From assembly GCA_013399015.1 (NCBI GenBank), contig VWZX01005770.1, forward strand, positions 1,212,698 through 1,276,697: a stretch of 64,000 nt of DNA, given 5' to 3'. This DNA comes from Galbula dea. Lineage: Eukaryota; Chordata; Aves; Piciformes; Galbulidae. The notes under the pieces were generated by a model. That model did not search any database. It was not told the DNA's origin and was given only the letters and a program-made list of their open reading frames with translations. Positions 35,601-47,708 of the stretch are shown piece by piece. The position numbers were made by a program, and so were the translations under genes. Position 1 is the stretch's first letter; each line of letters opens with the position of its first letter.

Positions 35601-37180
35601 TGGGCTGATTTTCTCCCCTCCCCAAAGGAACATTAACTGGAAGAGCCATGTGGAAAGTCGAAGTCTCCATTGTTCTACTGGATCTTGTTCAATGCTGGGG
35701 AAAGGAAGAAGCTAATGCACAGTCTGTCTTCCTTACAAGTCCTTGGTTCAACAGGCAGCATTAAGGGCATCCAGGGAAGGGCATTACAAGGCCTTCTGAG
35801 CCTCACTTCGTATGGGGCAGGGAGACTGTAGGAGATCTTCCTGAGTGGAAGGAGCCATAATATAGCTGGACTCACCACTAATCCCCTCTACATAAACACT
35901 CTACAGAGTATCCAGAGGGATTTCTTTGCTTACTGCCTAAAACGATGGCTAAGAGCTCCAGGCTAAAAGCCACACAATGATTTGGCAGACCTGGAGCATT
36001 CTCGTGACTGAAACTAAAGCTTCCACACATGAATGGTGTGATTCAATAGATCCTGAGGGCCCCTTGCTCGCTTCCATCTCCTTTTTATGTGCACTTCATC
36101 CAGTTTCATTTTGGAGAAGTCACACTACAATCTTAGGAGAAAAATGATACAAAACCAACTCAGGAAGGGAATTTGAACCACCAGTTTTGGATTTTTTTTC
36201 CCCATTGTTAATTGTTTCTAGTTCTGGATTTTCCCCTGCTTGCCAGTTGAATTGCCATCAAAGCAACTTCTCTTCTGGCTGGATTACTTTCTCAGACTTT
36301 GCTACTGCTGTGTGATGTTCTCCCCAAAATCTCCAACCACACATAGTCTGTTCTGTCCTGCTCCCTGCCATCACCCCATTTTGTGTCATTGAATGTTCCA
36401 AATCCCGACCCCTGCCTCCAGGGCTTCTGACTCTTCTGCTTATCCCACTCATCACCAACCATAACACATGAGGCTGTCTGTCCCCTTTGCTTGTAATGCT
36501 GGCCTAAACACTTTGCTTGGCTGCTTCTTGCAGAGGTACAAAGACTTCCAGCTCTCTTGAGATACATACACAACTGCTTTCCTGAGGTAAGCAAGGAGAC
36601 TTCACCTCCTTCAGATATCCCTATACAAATCACATTTCTTGCTGCTTGGAAAGATGTTAAGTGAACAGAAAGACCAAACAATATGCTGGTGACAGAGCTG
36701 TCTCTTCAGTCAGTAGAGATGAAAGGGGACTTAAAGCGACTTCATGTAGAATCAGACAGATAAATGGTGACAAAAGAAATTCAGCATTATTGTGGTTTTT
36801 TTCTTTTAAGACTCAGTGCAGGAAGGCACTTCACTGTTTGGGCACTGAAGCAGTTTCCACATTAGCTCTGGCAGACAGAAGATAATGAAGGTATCATTGC
36901 AGACAGTTCAAAAATCCTTTTTGACCTAGGTCACCAAAGCTAACCATGACAGACTGTAAGAGGAATGGATGGAGGAATGTACTGGAACATGTCTGTGACA
37001 TATGTGCTGAAAGGCTTATAGGGCTGATGTTTATTTATTTAAAATATGACCCAGAATTTGTCTCAGGGGTGTAAAAATGTAAAGAAGCATGTAAAAGTGC
37101 TTTAATTTCATAAAATGTGGAACATTAAGTAGCTTTCTGAACTTCATAAACCCTGTTAGAGAAGTCAAGAAGGCTATGAT

Positions 37181-37350
37181 GGTGCAGTCACCATCCCTGG
37201 AGGGATTTAAAAGATGTCTAAATGTGGTGCTGAAGGACATGGTTTAGTGATGACCTGGCAGTTCTGGGTTAGCAGTTGGACTGGTTAATAGTTGGACTGG
37301 ATGATCTTAAGGGTCTCTTCCAACATAAACAATTCTGTGGTTCTATGATT
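37181..37350 (+). mobile_element. CR1 LINE 3' end
   Basis: It contains CACCATCCCTGGAGGGATTT, GTGGTGCTGAAGGACATGG and GGATGATCTTAAGGGTCTC, then TTCTGTGGTTCTATGATT. A piece in the middle (GTTGGACTGGTTAATAGTTG) repeats locally. A 23-bp tandem duplication begins inside the tail. Confidence 0.93.
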
Positions 37351-37391
37351 TTATAGCAGATGCCTTCCTGATTTTATAGCAGATGCCTTCC
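37346..37391 (+). repeat. perfect 23-bp tandem duplication at a CR1 tail
   Basis: Units 37346-37368 and 37369-37391 are identical (TGATTTTATAGCAGATG..). The first overlaps the octamer end of the CR1 copy at 37181-37350. Confidence 0.93.
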
Positions 37392-38478
37392 TCACCTATT
37401 GCTTGGCCAGAAGGGAGCCTGCAGTGTTGTTTTCTTACCAGCCACGGCCAGAGCAGAGGTGATGGCCAGGACAAGAAGCAAGAGGGAACTGAGACCTCTA
37501 AACATGCAGCCTCCTGACCTGACAGGTTTGGAGGGCTAGTCCAGCTCTGTCATGGGAGTGACAGACAAGTACCCTCAGTCCAACATCTTAGCTGGCAAAT
37601 GACAGCACGAGGGGGGAATATGCAATATCTTTGTCTCCAGCAGAGTGACTCATTCAGCCGTGGCTGCCAGATGGGGCTCATTAATTGCTGTAGATATTGA
37701 GGAGGCAGAGTGATCTGAGATTTGCTGAGGAAATATTAATTGCATAAGAAGATAATGACAGAGAGGCAATTCACTTCGTGAAAAGGCTGTTTTGAGAAGG
37801 TGGCAGCTCTAGTACTGGGGCAAGTGGATAATGCAGAAAGTGACGGGTGTTATAGTACATTGAGCAATTAAACATACGCTCCTGGCTGAGCTGTATGCAC
37901 AAACTGAGCAGCCTGCGAATCACCTGCCTCAAGCATGCTTGAGATTTCAGCTCTGTGACATGTTCACTGCCACATCAACACAATCTGCAACACTGGGCTG
38001 CGTCAGAGATGGTTTGGCTTTCAAGCGGTGTTGGGGCTCTCTAGAGCTGCTCTAAGAACCTGCAGGGATGAGATGGGCTCGTTGCTGGGGTAGGCTCTTC
38101 TCCTCTGACCTTGGCTGCAGAGGCACAGAGTGGTGTCCTTGAGACACACACACATCCCTTCTCCTGTGCATGCAAGTTCTTGTCATGGTTATTGTTGGGC
38201 AAGTCCTACCAATCCCAATACCCCTGGAGTAGTTACTGCCAAGTATTTGACTGGGGTGTGATGGCTGACCAGAGGACTGTGATGGACTCTTGGTGGAAAC
38301 CTCTGCAGATGTGCTCCAACCCTGACAGCAGGGTCTGGGCCCCATGGCTAATGCAAGGCTCCTGGGGTGATGGAGAGTAACTAACATTTACTGGAGTACA
38401 GCCAGGGCTTCTGTCTGTTCTGGCATTTGAGTTTTATCCATAATTTTCAGAGAATGTTCCAAAGCAGTCATATACACT

Positions 38479-38560
38479 GAGGAGGAGGAGGAGGAGGAGA
38501 GGAGAGGAAAGGAGAGGAGAGGAGAGGAGAGGAGAGGAGAAGAGGAAGAGAGGAGAAAAA
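38479..38560 (+). repeat. 82-base polypurine (GGAGA)n tract
   Basis: This is an uninterrupted run of A and G. GGA trinucleotides come first, then AGGAG pentamers. A 24-bp-period pair (TGTGAGGATGAAAACA at 38576-38591 and 38600-38615) follows closely. Confidence 0.95.
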
Positions 38561-40568
38561 TGGTGAAATTAAGGATGTGAGGATGAAAACATCCTCCACT
38601 GTGAGGATGAAAACAGTCCCTCCTGTGAAACTAGACATGTATGTCTCCTTCAACCACTGCTGAGAAGAGCTTTTCTCTTCACAACTCCATGTAGTAGCAG
38701 GACACAGCCAGTCTTCTCCTACAGGCAGTGGCTGAGGGGGATCCATGAGGGTGTATAAGAAGCCCTCTGTTAACAGCCTGCGTGTAGCTGGGTGGGTATC
38801 CAGAGGACATCTTCCCTGCACAGAGCCCTGAGGCTTTTCTGCAGGAAGCTGCCAGCTGAGGATGTAGCTAGTTCAATCAGAAGATGGTTGTATGCAGGGA
38901 ACATGATAATGTAAAATACAAATATGATTACCTCTTTCATGTCTTGAATTATCTCCCAAGTTAGTCCTGGCAAGACCCTATTTCCTATGTCCTTCTACCC
39001 CTGCACTTCAAAGCCAACACCTTTCTTGCCCACTGTCATTTCTTCCTGCCAACTCAGCAGCATCCCTCAGCTGGAACTGGCAAGGAGTCACACAAAATGT
39101 TCTTTCCAGCAGGATGAGAGGCAGAGCACTGCACAACTCAAATCTGTCAAGGCCAACACTTACCAGTCCTGTTGTGAATGTCTTCCCTGTGCAGTGAGAC
39201 TGGCCATGGTAGCAACAGCCCCAGTCCAGAGGGCTTTGCATGAGGGGTGACAAAGGGGCAGAACTGTAGGGAAGTGATTTTGGGAGACATAGCAGGTGAA
39301 ACCATTATCAACTGGCAGCAGAATCCAAATTTCCCAAGTCCTACACTAGTGCCTCAGCCTTTGTGTCACATGTGAACCATTTGGATTTTGTTAGTGAAAA
39401 ATATATTCTCCTTGCACATTGAAGATGGAGGCCTGGAAGCTGAATAGGAGCTGATTCAGATGAGAATGTCCCAGCAGAACAATTGGTGCTATTTATAAAG
39501 AATACACTCATTGCAATGTATAATTAGAGGCTTTGCCTTCCACACACAAATTGGAGATAACGACTTTGAAAGAAAGTGAAGGGAATCCAAACAGAACAAT
39601 TTCTGCCCTGAAGCTCACTTGCTAAAAACTCTTTCAGATTTTCATCAAAGTCTCATCTGGAGAGTGTGCTCTCCCCATGCCCTAGCTAAATGACAGCAGG
39701 ATGGGCATGGGGAAGCATCACAAAGTGTCACTGAAGGTTTTGTAGCCGAAAAGGTATTAACTCAGGCAGGTATTAGTAAGATCTGTGGGAATCTGGATGC
39801 CTGATTTGTGTTTGCCAGACCCTCATGATCAGAGATCACTTCTGAAAGTCCCACCTGCTGATAGCAAAGGTTTGAATGCAGAGCTGCCTGGAACAGCAGA
39901 AGCTTCTCTAGCTGGAGATCCAGACTTCTGAGTTGGAGCAAAATGTGTTTTCAGAATCTATTGTGGAAAGGCAAAATCCAGCTGTTCCACTTTCTGGAAA
40001 GAAATACCTTTAATTGACAGTTACATTTTAAAATTGTTTCCATAATGCAAACACATATCATAGTATTTCTAAGATTCTATTATTCTACTCTATGATTTTC
40101 ATCAGCATTTTCTGATGCTGTGTTGTCCACATTCTGTCCATCCACAGCTCAGCAGGAAGCCCAACTGGCACTGCCAGCCTTGCTGTGAGCAAAGAACCTC
40201 CACAGAGCTTCCTCAGGCATTTGGGAGACATCTTGGCTCTGAACAGAGGGAGAAGGGGAAGCCAAATTGTTAGTCCTAATATGGTCCTGTGCAGTGAGCT
40301 CTCCCACCACCACTGTTGCATGAACTGATGCTTGTGGGCTGGGGACAGCCACCCTGAGGTGTAGAAGGAGGTTTAATTAAATCCTGTCAGATGGCAAAAC
40401 CCTCAGAGTCCAAATGCCGAATACTTCTCCATCTAGGCAGAGAGCAGCCCATCAAAGGGTGTGAAACCTTCCGTGTTGGTGTGGGGTGTCCTGGCTGCAT
40501 TTACTTGTCATATGAGCTGCCTGTTTGCTTAATGAGTAATAATTACTTTAATTAAGAACAGTTAAATT

Positions 40569-40587
40569 ATTTATATATATATATATC
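40569..40587 (+). repeat. short TA dinucleotide repeat
   Basis: The sequence TTTATATATATATATATC lies in an AT-rich, homeobox-site-rich patch. Confidence 0.85.
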
Positions 40588-40811
40588 AAGGTTCAAAACT
40601 GATCAAGAACTGTTTAAAGGCAGTGAAGGGAATATCTCCTGTCCATCTACGGAGCAGGTTTTTTCGCTCTTATTTCGTAGAGAGGTAAAATGAAATGCTG
40701 CTGATCAGGAGAAGTATCTGTTTTGGAGATCAGACAAATAGCTAGATGCAGAGCTAGAAATAGAAAGCAGGAAACTTATTTTTCACTCAGTGTTCCTCGG
40801 TGTCATTCATT

Positions 40812-40996
40812 TTCCCTAGAACAGGCTCCCCAGGGAAGCAATCACAACACCAACCCAGACAGAGTTCAAGAAGTGTCTGAACAATGCTCTTAGACACATG
40901 ATGTGACTTTTGGGGTTGTCCTCTGCATAGACAGGAGTTGGACTCAGCTATCTTTGTGGTTCCCTTCCAACTCAGGACATCCTATGATTCTATGAG
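40812..40996 (+). mobile_element. CR1 LINE 3' end
   Basis: It contains AGAACAGGCTCCCCAGGGAA, TTCCCTTCCAACTCAGGACA and TCCTATGATTCTATGAG. It ends with the CR1 octamer and is of a different subfamily from the GGAGGGATTT-type copies. Confidence 0.88.
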
Positions 40997-41872
40997 TCTA
41001 CATCACAATCCCACAAATTCACCCAGGCAAGTGTTATGTGCTTGCAGTGGTGGAAGGAACCACTGGATGGTTGGAAACCTATCCTGTGCCCCGTGCAACC
41101 ACCCAGAACACTGCCCTGAGCCTTGAAAAGCAGGTCTTTGGCAACAGGGTGTCATATTAGCAGGGGAGCCCCTGATCTGGAAGCTGGCTTGCCCTGGTGT
41201 TTCAGGTCTTTACTGAAACTTACTAAGCAAAATTGCCTAATGGTGCCCGATAGGAGTCTCTCTGAAACAGTCTGGACACAGTAAACTAGGCCATAATAGC
41301 ATATACAGCACCTAAAAAAGAACTGAGTCAGACAATGGGACTGACTTCTGAAACAGTTTCATAGACACCTGGGCCAAAGAGCATGATACTTGGTGGCCAT
41401 ATCTCATTTCCTGCCATGCAACAGCCTCCAGGAAAATTGAACAATAAAGCAAACTGTTAAAAAATACATTGAGAGCACAGTGGAACCTTTAAAAACTGGG
41501 ACAAGCATTTAGCACAAGCCACCTGGTTAGTTAATACCAGAGGATCTGCCAATCGAGCTGGCCCTGCTCAATCAAAACTCCCAGGTACTGCAGAAGGGGA
41601 TAAAGTCCCTGTGGTGCGCATCAAGAATGTTTCAGGGAAGACCATCTGGATTAGTCCTCCTTCAGGCAAATGCAAACTCATCCACAGGATGGCTTTTGCC
41701 CAAGGATCGGGGTGGACCTGGTGGGTGGTGTGAGAAGCTGGAGAAGTCCAATGTGTAAAGTCCAATGTGCACCATAAGGTGAGAACAGCCAGTAAATTTA
41801 ACTGTATTTTGTTAATTGTTCAATAACTCTGCAGGGCATGATGCACTATGGTATAGAATAAGGTGTGGATAA

Positions 41873-42433
41873 TGTCCTGGGTTTGGCTAGGATGGGCTTA
41901 ACTTTGCACAAGAAGCAGGCAGAGGCCTCACCCAGGACAGATACCTGAATCAGCCAGCTGGTATTCCATACCATACTAGTGCCATGCCCATGGGGCATAG
42001 GGCGGAGCTGGAGCTGATCCTGAGCAAGGGCACTGGGGTGAAAACATTGACCTCAGGAAGGGGCCGTGTCAGAAACCTCTCCCCTCCCACACTTCCACAG
42101 CTGGCATAGGAGCTCAGGCGAACTTAGGAAATGTTGGTTGCTGAATGGCAGTTGCTGGGCAATGGTTTGCTCAGCAGCTGGCTCTATGCAATCAGGTCTG
42201 ATTTAATTTCTGTATGTGTATATGTATATATATACTAAACTAGTTTAGTTTTCTTGTTTAATCCTGACGTTTTCTTCATTCTCTGCATTATTCTATTAAA
42301 TTTTTCCTTATCTCAGCCCACAGGGTTTTAGCTTTTTTGCTCCAGATTCTCCCTCCACTCCCACCAGAAGAGGAAGCTGGGGGAATAGTGTGCAACCAGC
42401 TTTCAGGATGCTTGGCTGTTGACTTAAACCACA
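41873..42433 (+). mobile_element. degraded solo LTR of an avian endogenous retrovirus
   Basis: It begins TGTCCTGGGTTTGGCTAGG and ends ...TTAAACCACA, with internal landmarks GGTATTCCATACCAT, TTATCTCAGCCCACAGGG and the CCAGATTCTCCCTCC region, in the order I know from a common avian LTR family. It is about 560 bp and clearly decayed. No internal retroviral genes adjoin it. A 12-bp sequence, GGTGTGGATAAT, directly abuts the left end (41862-41873) and recurs at 42475-42486. Confidence 0.75.
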
Positions 42434-42892
42434 ACTTATTCATAACCTTCTGTACAACTTTATTGCTTTGGCTTGGTGTGGATAATTTGTTGGGCAGCTG
42501 GTGGTTGATGGGACCTGCTTGCAGCTGGGCCCCCGAATGCAGATCACTTCTCAAAGAAATGCAGCCATGGAGCAGATCGGACAGTGATGAAACTCTGAAG
42601 GAACCTGAAGTAGAGCTTCTTTTTCTTTGCCTGTAATTGTCAGGCTAATGTTCCACATAAATATCTAGCAGCTGCTTATTTGTGCATGTCATTTTGAAAG
42701 CCTGGCTAAAACACAAGAGAGAGTACAGCTGGGAGTAAAAAAAGCTTTCAGAGGAGATAAGGCACTTTGCCACCAGCACTTCAGGGGAGGGGCCCTCTGA
42801 CAGCAACATGATTTTAAAAGATTAAGTGCATAGAGTATAAAACTCTTCCAGAATTTAAATATTTATTAAACATAGGTACCAGAAGCAGCTTC

Positions 42893-43019
42893 ACAGACTC
42901 AGAGAATCCTAGCATGGTGTGGGTTGGAAGGGACCTCTGGAGATCACCCAGGCCAACCCCTCTGCTAAAACAAGGTCACCCAGAGCAGGTTACACAGGAT
43001 AATGTCATAAAGTGTTTCA
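42893..43019 (-). mobile_element. CR1 LINE 3' end
   Basis: It contains GGGTTGGAAGGGACCTCTGG, GAGATCACCCAGGCCAACCC and AAGGTCACCCAGAGCAGGTT, related to the subfamily at 16482-16772. Confidence 0.92.
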
Positions 43020-44233
43020 GAGCACCAAGTTTAAAAGAGAGCTCTTGAGCTCAGAGGTGGATACCGGTGGTATATGATGCTCTCTAGTTCCACACCAGGA
43101 GAAATCAGCCAGGCATTGCTAAATGAAAAAACTAAAAACCTCTGCAATGAGCTGGGCAGTAATTGCCTAATGCCAAAAGGACAGGGCAGGGAGTTCTTTC
43201 CTCCATTCTCTTTATTATTCATAATTAACTTTTCACTTGTATCTGCAGCTGTAATGGCTCTGGGTACAGAGTCACCCTCTGGGAAGCTACCAGTGGCTGA
43301 CATTTTAAAGGGAGAAGGATCCAAGCTAGTCCCTGAAGTGCAGTATATCTGCTGCTGCAGCTAGTTCTTCTGATTCCTCATGCAAATGTATGGATAAATA
43401 TCCAATTATCTGTACTGACAGACAGCTATGTCTGCATGAATAGAAACATGCAGCTGCATGCTCATCTCAGACATGGGTGCATAAAGACTGTCTCCTGCTT
43501 AAAGGAAGTTGGCATTCAAGAGGAGATAAATCTTAACCCTTAGACATGAGCTGGAAAGCCACCAAAGTTAACATAAGCCACCTCAAAGAGAGCTGGCTTT
43601 CCTGAAGGTGAGCAGGATATGAGCTAGTGGTCCTGTCATGCAGCACGATGAGGAGCAATGGGCTGCAGATGTGACACAGCAAGTTCATGTGCTACTCCCC
43701 TGGGAATCAATGCAAATGGGGATTATATGGCTATATAATAAAACCCAGAAATAAATGTAAAATCAATCACAAGTGAAGATTTATTTGGAGTCTTAAAAGG
43801 GCATCCTTGCTAAGGAAGAAAGTCTTACCTCAGTTAAACTCAGGGATTAGAGTTTAGGAAGGGGTCAGCCACTGCAGATGAGAACCTTTGCAGAGGTAAA
43901 GGTCAGAGGAACTCAGCTTCAGTGTGCAATCCTTTTTTACAGTCTTAATCAATAACACAAAATATGATAAGCTGCTCCTGACATCTTACCTTAGCCTAAA
44001 TAGAATGAAAGTATTTCTGTTGGTACTTGCATCTTCTAACTAACAGAAAGTCCTGACTCATCTCCGACTCACATCTCCAGTATTTGTCCATAACCTAAAT
44101 TCCACTAAGCTAAAGTAAAGTAAGGATGACATAAGATGCCTGTTGTAGTTACTTATACATGGTAAACCATTACTGATATTCATATAATGTTCTGTTTCTA
44201 GTGATTATAAACATTTTCCTCTAGAATACAGGG

Positions 44234-44257
44234 TTTAATTAATTAATTTAATTAATC
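44234..44257 (+). repeat. AATT-rich cluster with repeated TTAATTAA
   Basis: The run is TTTAATTAATTAATTTAATT followed by AATC. It is a low-complexity tract that also forms several overlapping TAATTA homeodomain cores. Confidence 0.8.
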
Positions 44258-47200
44258 TGGTTTTAGACCTAGTTAAAGACTGAAAATTAAACAAAGGGCC
44301 AACACCTGAGACATGGGACATGATCAGTTGCCAGTGCTGGTGCCAGGGCAAAGACAAATCTGTGAGAAGGTAACCCAAAGAGGGGAGAGTGGGCAGAGGG
44401 AGTTTCCCATCAGCTGTTCCCAAGCATGGTTTTGCTCTCTGGGTGCAATCCCCTGGCATGCTGCTCCCTGGTACCGTGGGGTTTCTTTCCTTGCCCTCCA
44501 GAGAGCTGGATTTCAGCTTGCTTTGACAGTAACAGGGTGTAGCTGCTGCTGCCCTTGTCCCCTGTGGAGGGCCAAAGGTGGGGCTGTGAGGAGAAGGTAA
44601 TGCTTTTGGAGAGACTCATGGCTTGGGGGCTTTTGACAAACATAATGTTGCTTCAGTTCACTTTCAAGATGGCTATATTCACCCCTGTCTGTCAAATCTG
44701 TCTATTTTAAGTGATCTCCAAACTGGAAAAGTTCATAGACTTTTCCTTAGCCCCTGGCGTAAAAAACTCAGAATGTTCAAAGGACTTATAGCAGCCTGAG
44801 CTAGTTTCTAAGATCAATTTATTGGCAGGATATGGTTTTCTTTTGGATTTGAGAAACACCAAAACACTAAATGCATTCCCCCCCCCCCTTTTTAAATGTT
44901 TGCCAAAAGCATCCTGAAAGCCCATCAGTGTGGATGATCTCAACGTGGACAGTCTCTGTGTTGATTAATGACTTTCAGGTATTGCACTGTGGGAATGTGG
45001 GAGTGCTACTGATTTTGTTTCCCAGGCAAGCATGAATGTCCACATCACTCAAACTCCCTCTCCTCCAAGGTTTTTGGGATAGCTATGAGAACATGTCCTG
45101 CACAGATGGATGCATGCCATTTTTCTCTAGACCAGCTTTTCTTTATGTACTCTTTTCAAATATTTGTGGTCAGCAGATAAACAAATCAGGAATGTTAGGG
45201 TAGGAAATAAACTCTTTTCAGAGGAAACTGCCATCACAGCAGCTCTTTCCCTGAGTCTCTCTGTTCCAGCCTGCCCAGCTCACCTGTGCCCTTGTGCACA
45301 CACCAACACTGCACTGCTAGGCACAAGCAATAAGCTCTTTCATATCTAGGTTGCCATTTCCAGTCTTCATGAGACATGACAAAGTGGCTCTGATCTGGTA
45401 ATGGTTTGTTGTCTGTGCACCTTCCAGTAAAGGATGAGTGCTTGAGCCACTAAAATTATGACAGCATGGGCACTACAGGTAGGATAAGAATACTGGTTTC
45501 TCCAGAGTCCCTCTATAATCACTGAAGAAAAACTCCTTGAAGAGGGACATGAGCTGCTTTAGGCTTCATGACTAAACACCTTACTGGACATTTGCTGGCA
45601 AAAGCACAAATCTTTTACATCTGTGGAGCTTATACTCAGCTCTTCTAGGCACGATATCATAGAGATAAACTTCAGCACTCCCTACAACAGCTCAACAAAG
45701 GATGGAGATAGAAAACCTCCAGTCAGGAGAGTTTCAAGGAGAAAATTTGGTTGAGCATGTGACAATAATCAAGCTCCTATTCCTGAATGCACAATCACAG
45801 GAGCTACCTGGAAAGCACGGATGCACCCAACAGGTAGCAATACTGCATCTCCCTGATGCTCTGGTCCATGTCAGTATCACTTCTAGCTTTTCTCAAAACC
45901 TTCATGAGGAGGTAAGAGATAGGCCTGCCCACATCTCTGACCTTTCCTTTGGGTGACCTTCTGGGCTAGTTTGGACTCAAGGAGTGTTGGGAACTGGGGA
46001 CTCCTCCTGATCCACTTCACTGGGAAGATGAAAGAACCATTTATTCAAAGCAGTCCCAAACTGACTGTATTGAACAACCCAGAAACTTCTTTGTAAAATC
46101 AGGAGCTTGTGGGTGAGAACTATTGAAATCTGACTTTTTATTTTCTGTTGTAGGTGTCTGTCCAAATCTCAGTGCCATTCAGTTTTCCAGCACTAGCATC
46201 TCTGTGCTAGAATCTACACTGCAGTACCTGCTTATAAAGTTCAGAGTGGAAAACAAAAATCTATCAAAATGCATCATGTTTTTCTACAGCCTCAGGAAGA
46301 GTCAGAAAGGTTTCACAGTCATAGTTAATCTGACACATTTTTCTGATGCATCAGAAGTCCTGCTTGAATTCAGGTTTTTCATTCATGGAGGGCAAAATAC
46401 TGATTGTATTAAATGATGTGCCTGTTTCAGTAACCTCTGCAGACAGGGTGTGAGGAGCTGGCAGGTAAATGTTACAGAAAGCCCGAAGGGATGTTGGTAC
46501 AGCTATTCTTAGCAGAGACTTGATTGACCCAACATCGTCTGTATTGGTTGAAATGCCAGCTCTGGTAAGAAGTGCTGGACTGACAGCTGTGGGGACTTGA
46601 AGAGGTTTGTTTATGCACTGAACTGAGAGAAAAGGCAGCAGCAAGGAAAGCTTCTTTCCCATCACATCCTGCCAACTTCATCCTTATTATCTAACAGTCA
46701 GAATGAAGCACTCCTCTGGAGATCCAGCCAGTTTACACTTCCTCTGCTGAGCACTGTAAAAATAGATAACCTCTCCCATTCCAGCAAGCAGAACCAGTAG
46801 AGGAAAGCATCTTTCACTCCCCTGAGACTCCCAATGTATCTGCAGATACATATGATGGGGGGTTTTTTCTGTCCAAACCAAGATCTCCAAACTCATTTTT
46901 GTGCAGGGAACAACATGAACATCTGGCATCAGCTGATCACTCACTGCATACTTAGGCTGCCATCAAAATCAGGTTTCAGTAGGAACCTGACCTAAAGCAC
47001 ATGTGTTTCTGAGCAGTACATGTGCTTAAGCCCAGAGGGAAGGAATGACAGGAGAAGGAAAGCTGAGAGAAGAGGATAGTTAGTAGAGACAGTGCATCAC
47101 TGAGACATCTGCTTACGTTGTGCAGCAGAAAAGACAAAACTGTAAAAATGACCTTTGATGGTCAGGGTTGAAGCTGAAGAACCTGCCAAGATATAGATCA

Positions 47201-47708
47201 CAAGGAACTTAGGTGAAAAGAGATGGCATCCCCATTTGGAGTCTGTCCAGTTCAGCACTCAAGTGACAAGTGCAGCCCTTCAGCATAGATTGCTCTAATT
47301 GCATCCTATTTACTGTCTGTTAATTGCCCTATAAACAGACACACACATAGAGCATGAGAAGAGAATTGGGATCTATAATTATATGCAATTAGCAACATTC
47401 ATTGCTCTCTGCTCTACTTATCCCTAATGAATGGCCTGTGCAAACAGCAGGCTTGGTGCTGGGACAAATTTATGTGTGACATGGGCAAAGATGGCACCAC
47501 AGATGAGCACCATTCATCATGGAGAGAGGAGACAGAGGAGTGTCACAGCCTAGCATGAGTGACAAGCAGGTCCTTAAGGCCTGGGGAGGGGTCAGGTGGA
47601 CAGAGCATGGCCAAAGGATGCAAAGGGTTCAGACTCTGCTTTTGGACCTGGCAGTGTGGTTTCAGGGAGGAAAAAAAAAATGTTATTTTTATGCATCAGT
47701 TTTGAGCC

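Larger units (their letters stand above)
21150..37180. other. intergenic stretch, no gene seen
   Basis: About 16 kb of AT-rich sequence with three CR1 ends (24142-24283, 28040-28133, 32544-32640), a 36-bp tandem duplication and a pyrimidine tract. Open frames here are under about 160 codons, with no recognisable protein similarity or splice-consistent chain. Confidence 0.65.
37392..47708. other. intergenic stretch, possible conserved non-coding patches
   Basis: It holds CR1 ends at 40812-40996 and 42893-43019, a degraded LTR at 41873-42433 and a polypurine tract. Patches at 37640-37780, 39485-39570, 40500-40600 and 47275-47420 are dense in homeobox-type TAAT cores and look like candidate regulatory elements. 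No gene was recognised. Confidence 0.55.

Noticed and set aside
36292..36681. 129-codon minus-strand frame
   Set aside because: There is no recognisable domain, no splice-consistent partner exon and no special start context. It is consistent with chance.
40055..40100. Possible CR1 tail (ATTCTATTATTCTACTCTATGA)-like stretch (about 20 bases)
   Set aside because: No CR1 body sequence lies on either side, so octamer-like bases alone are not enough.
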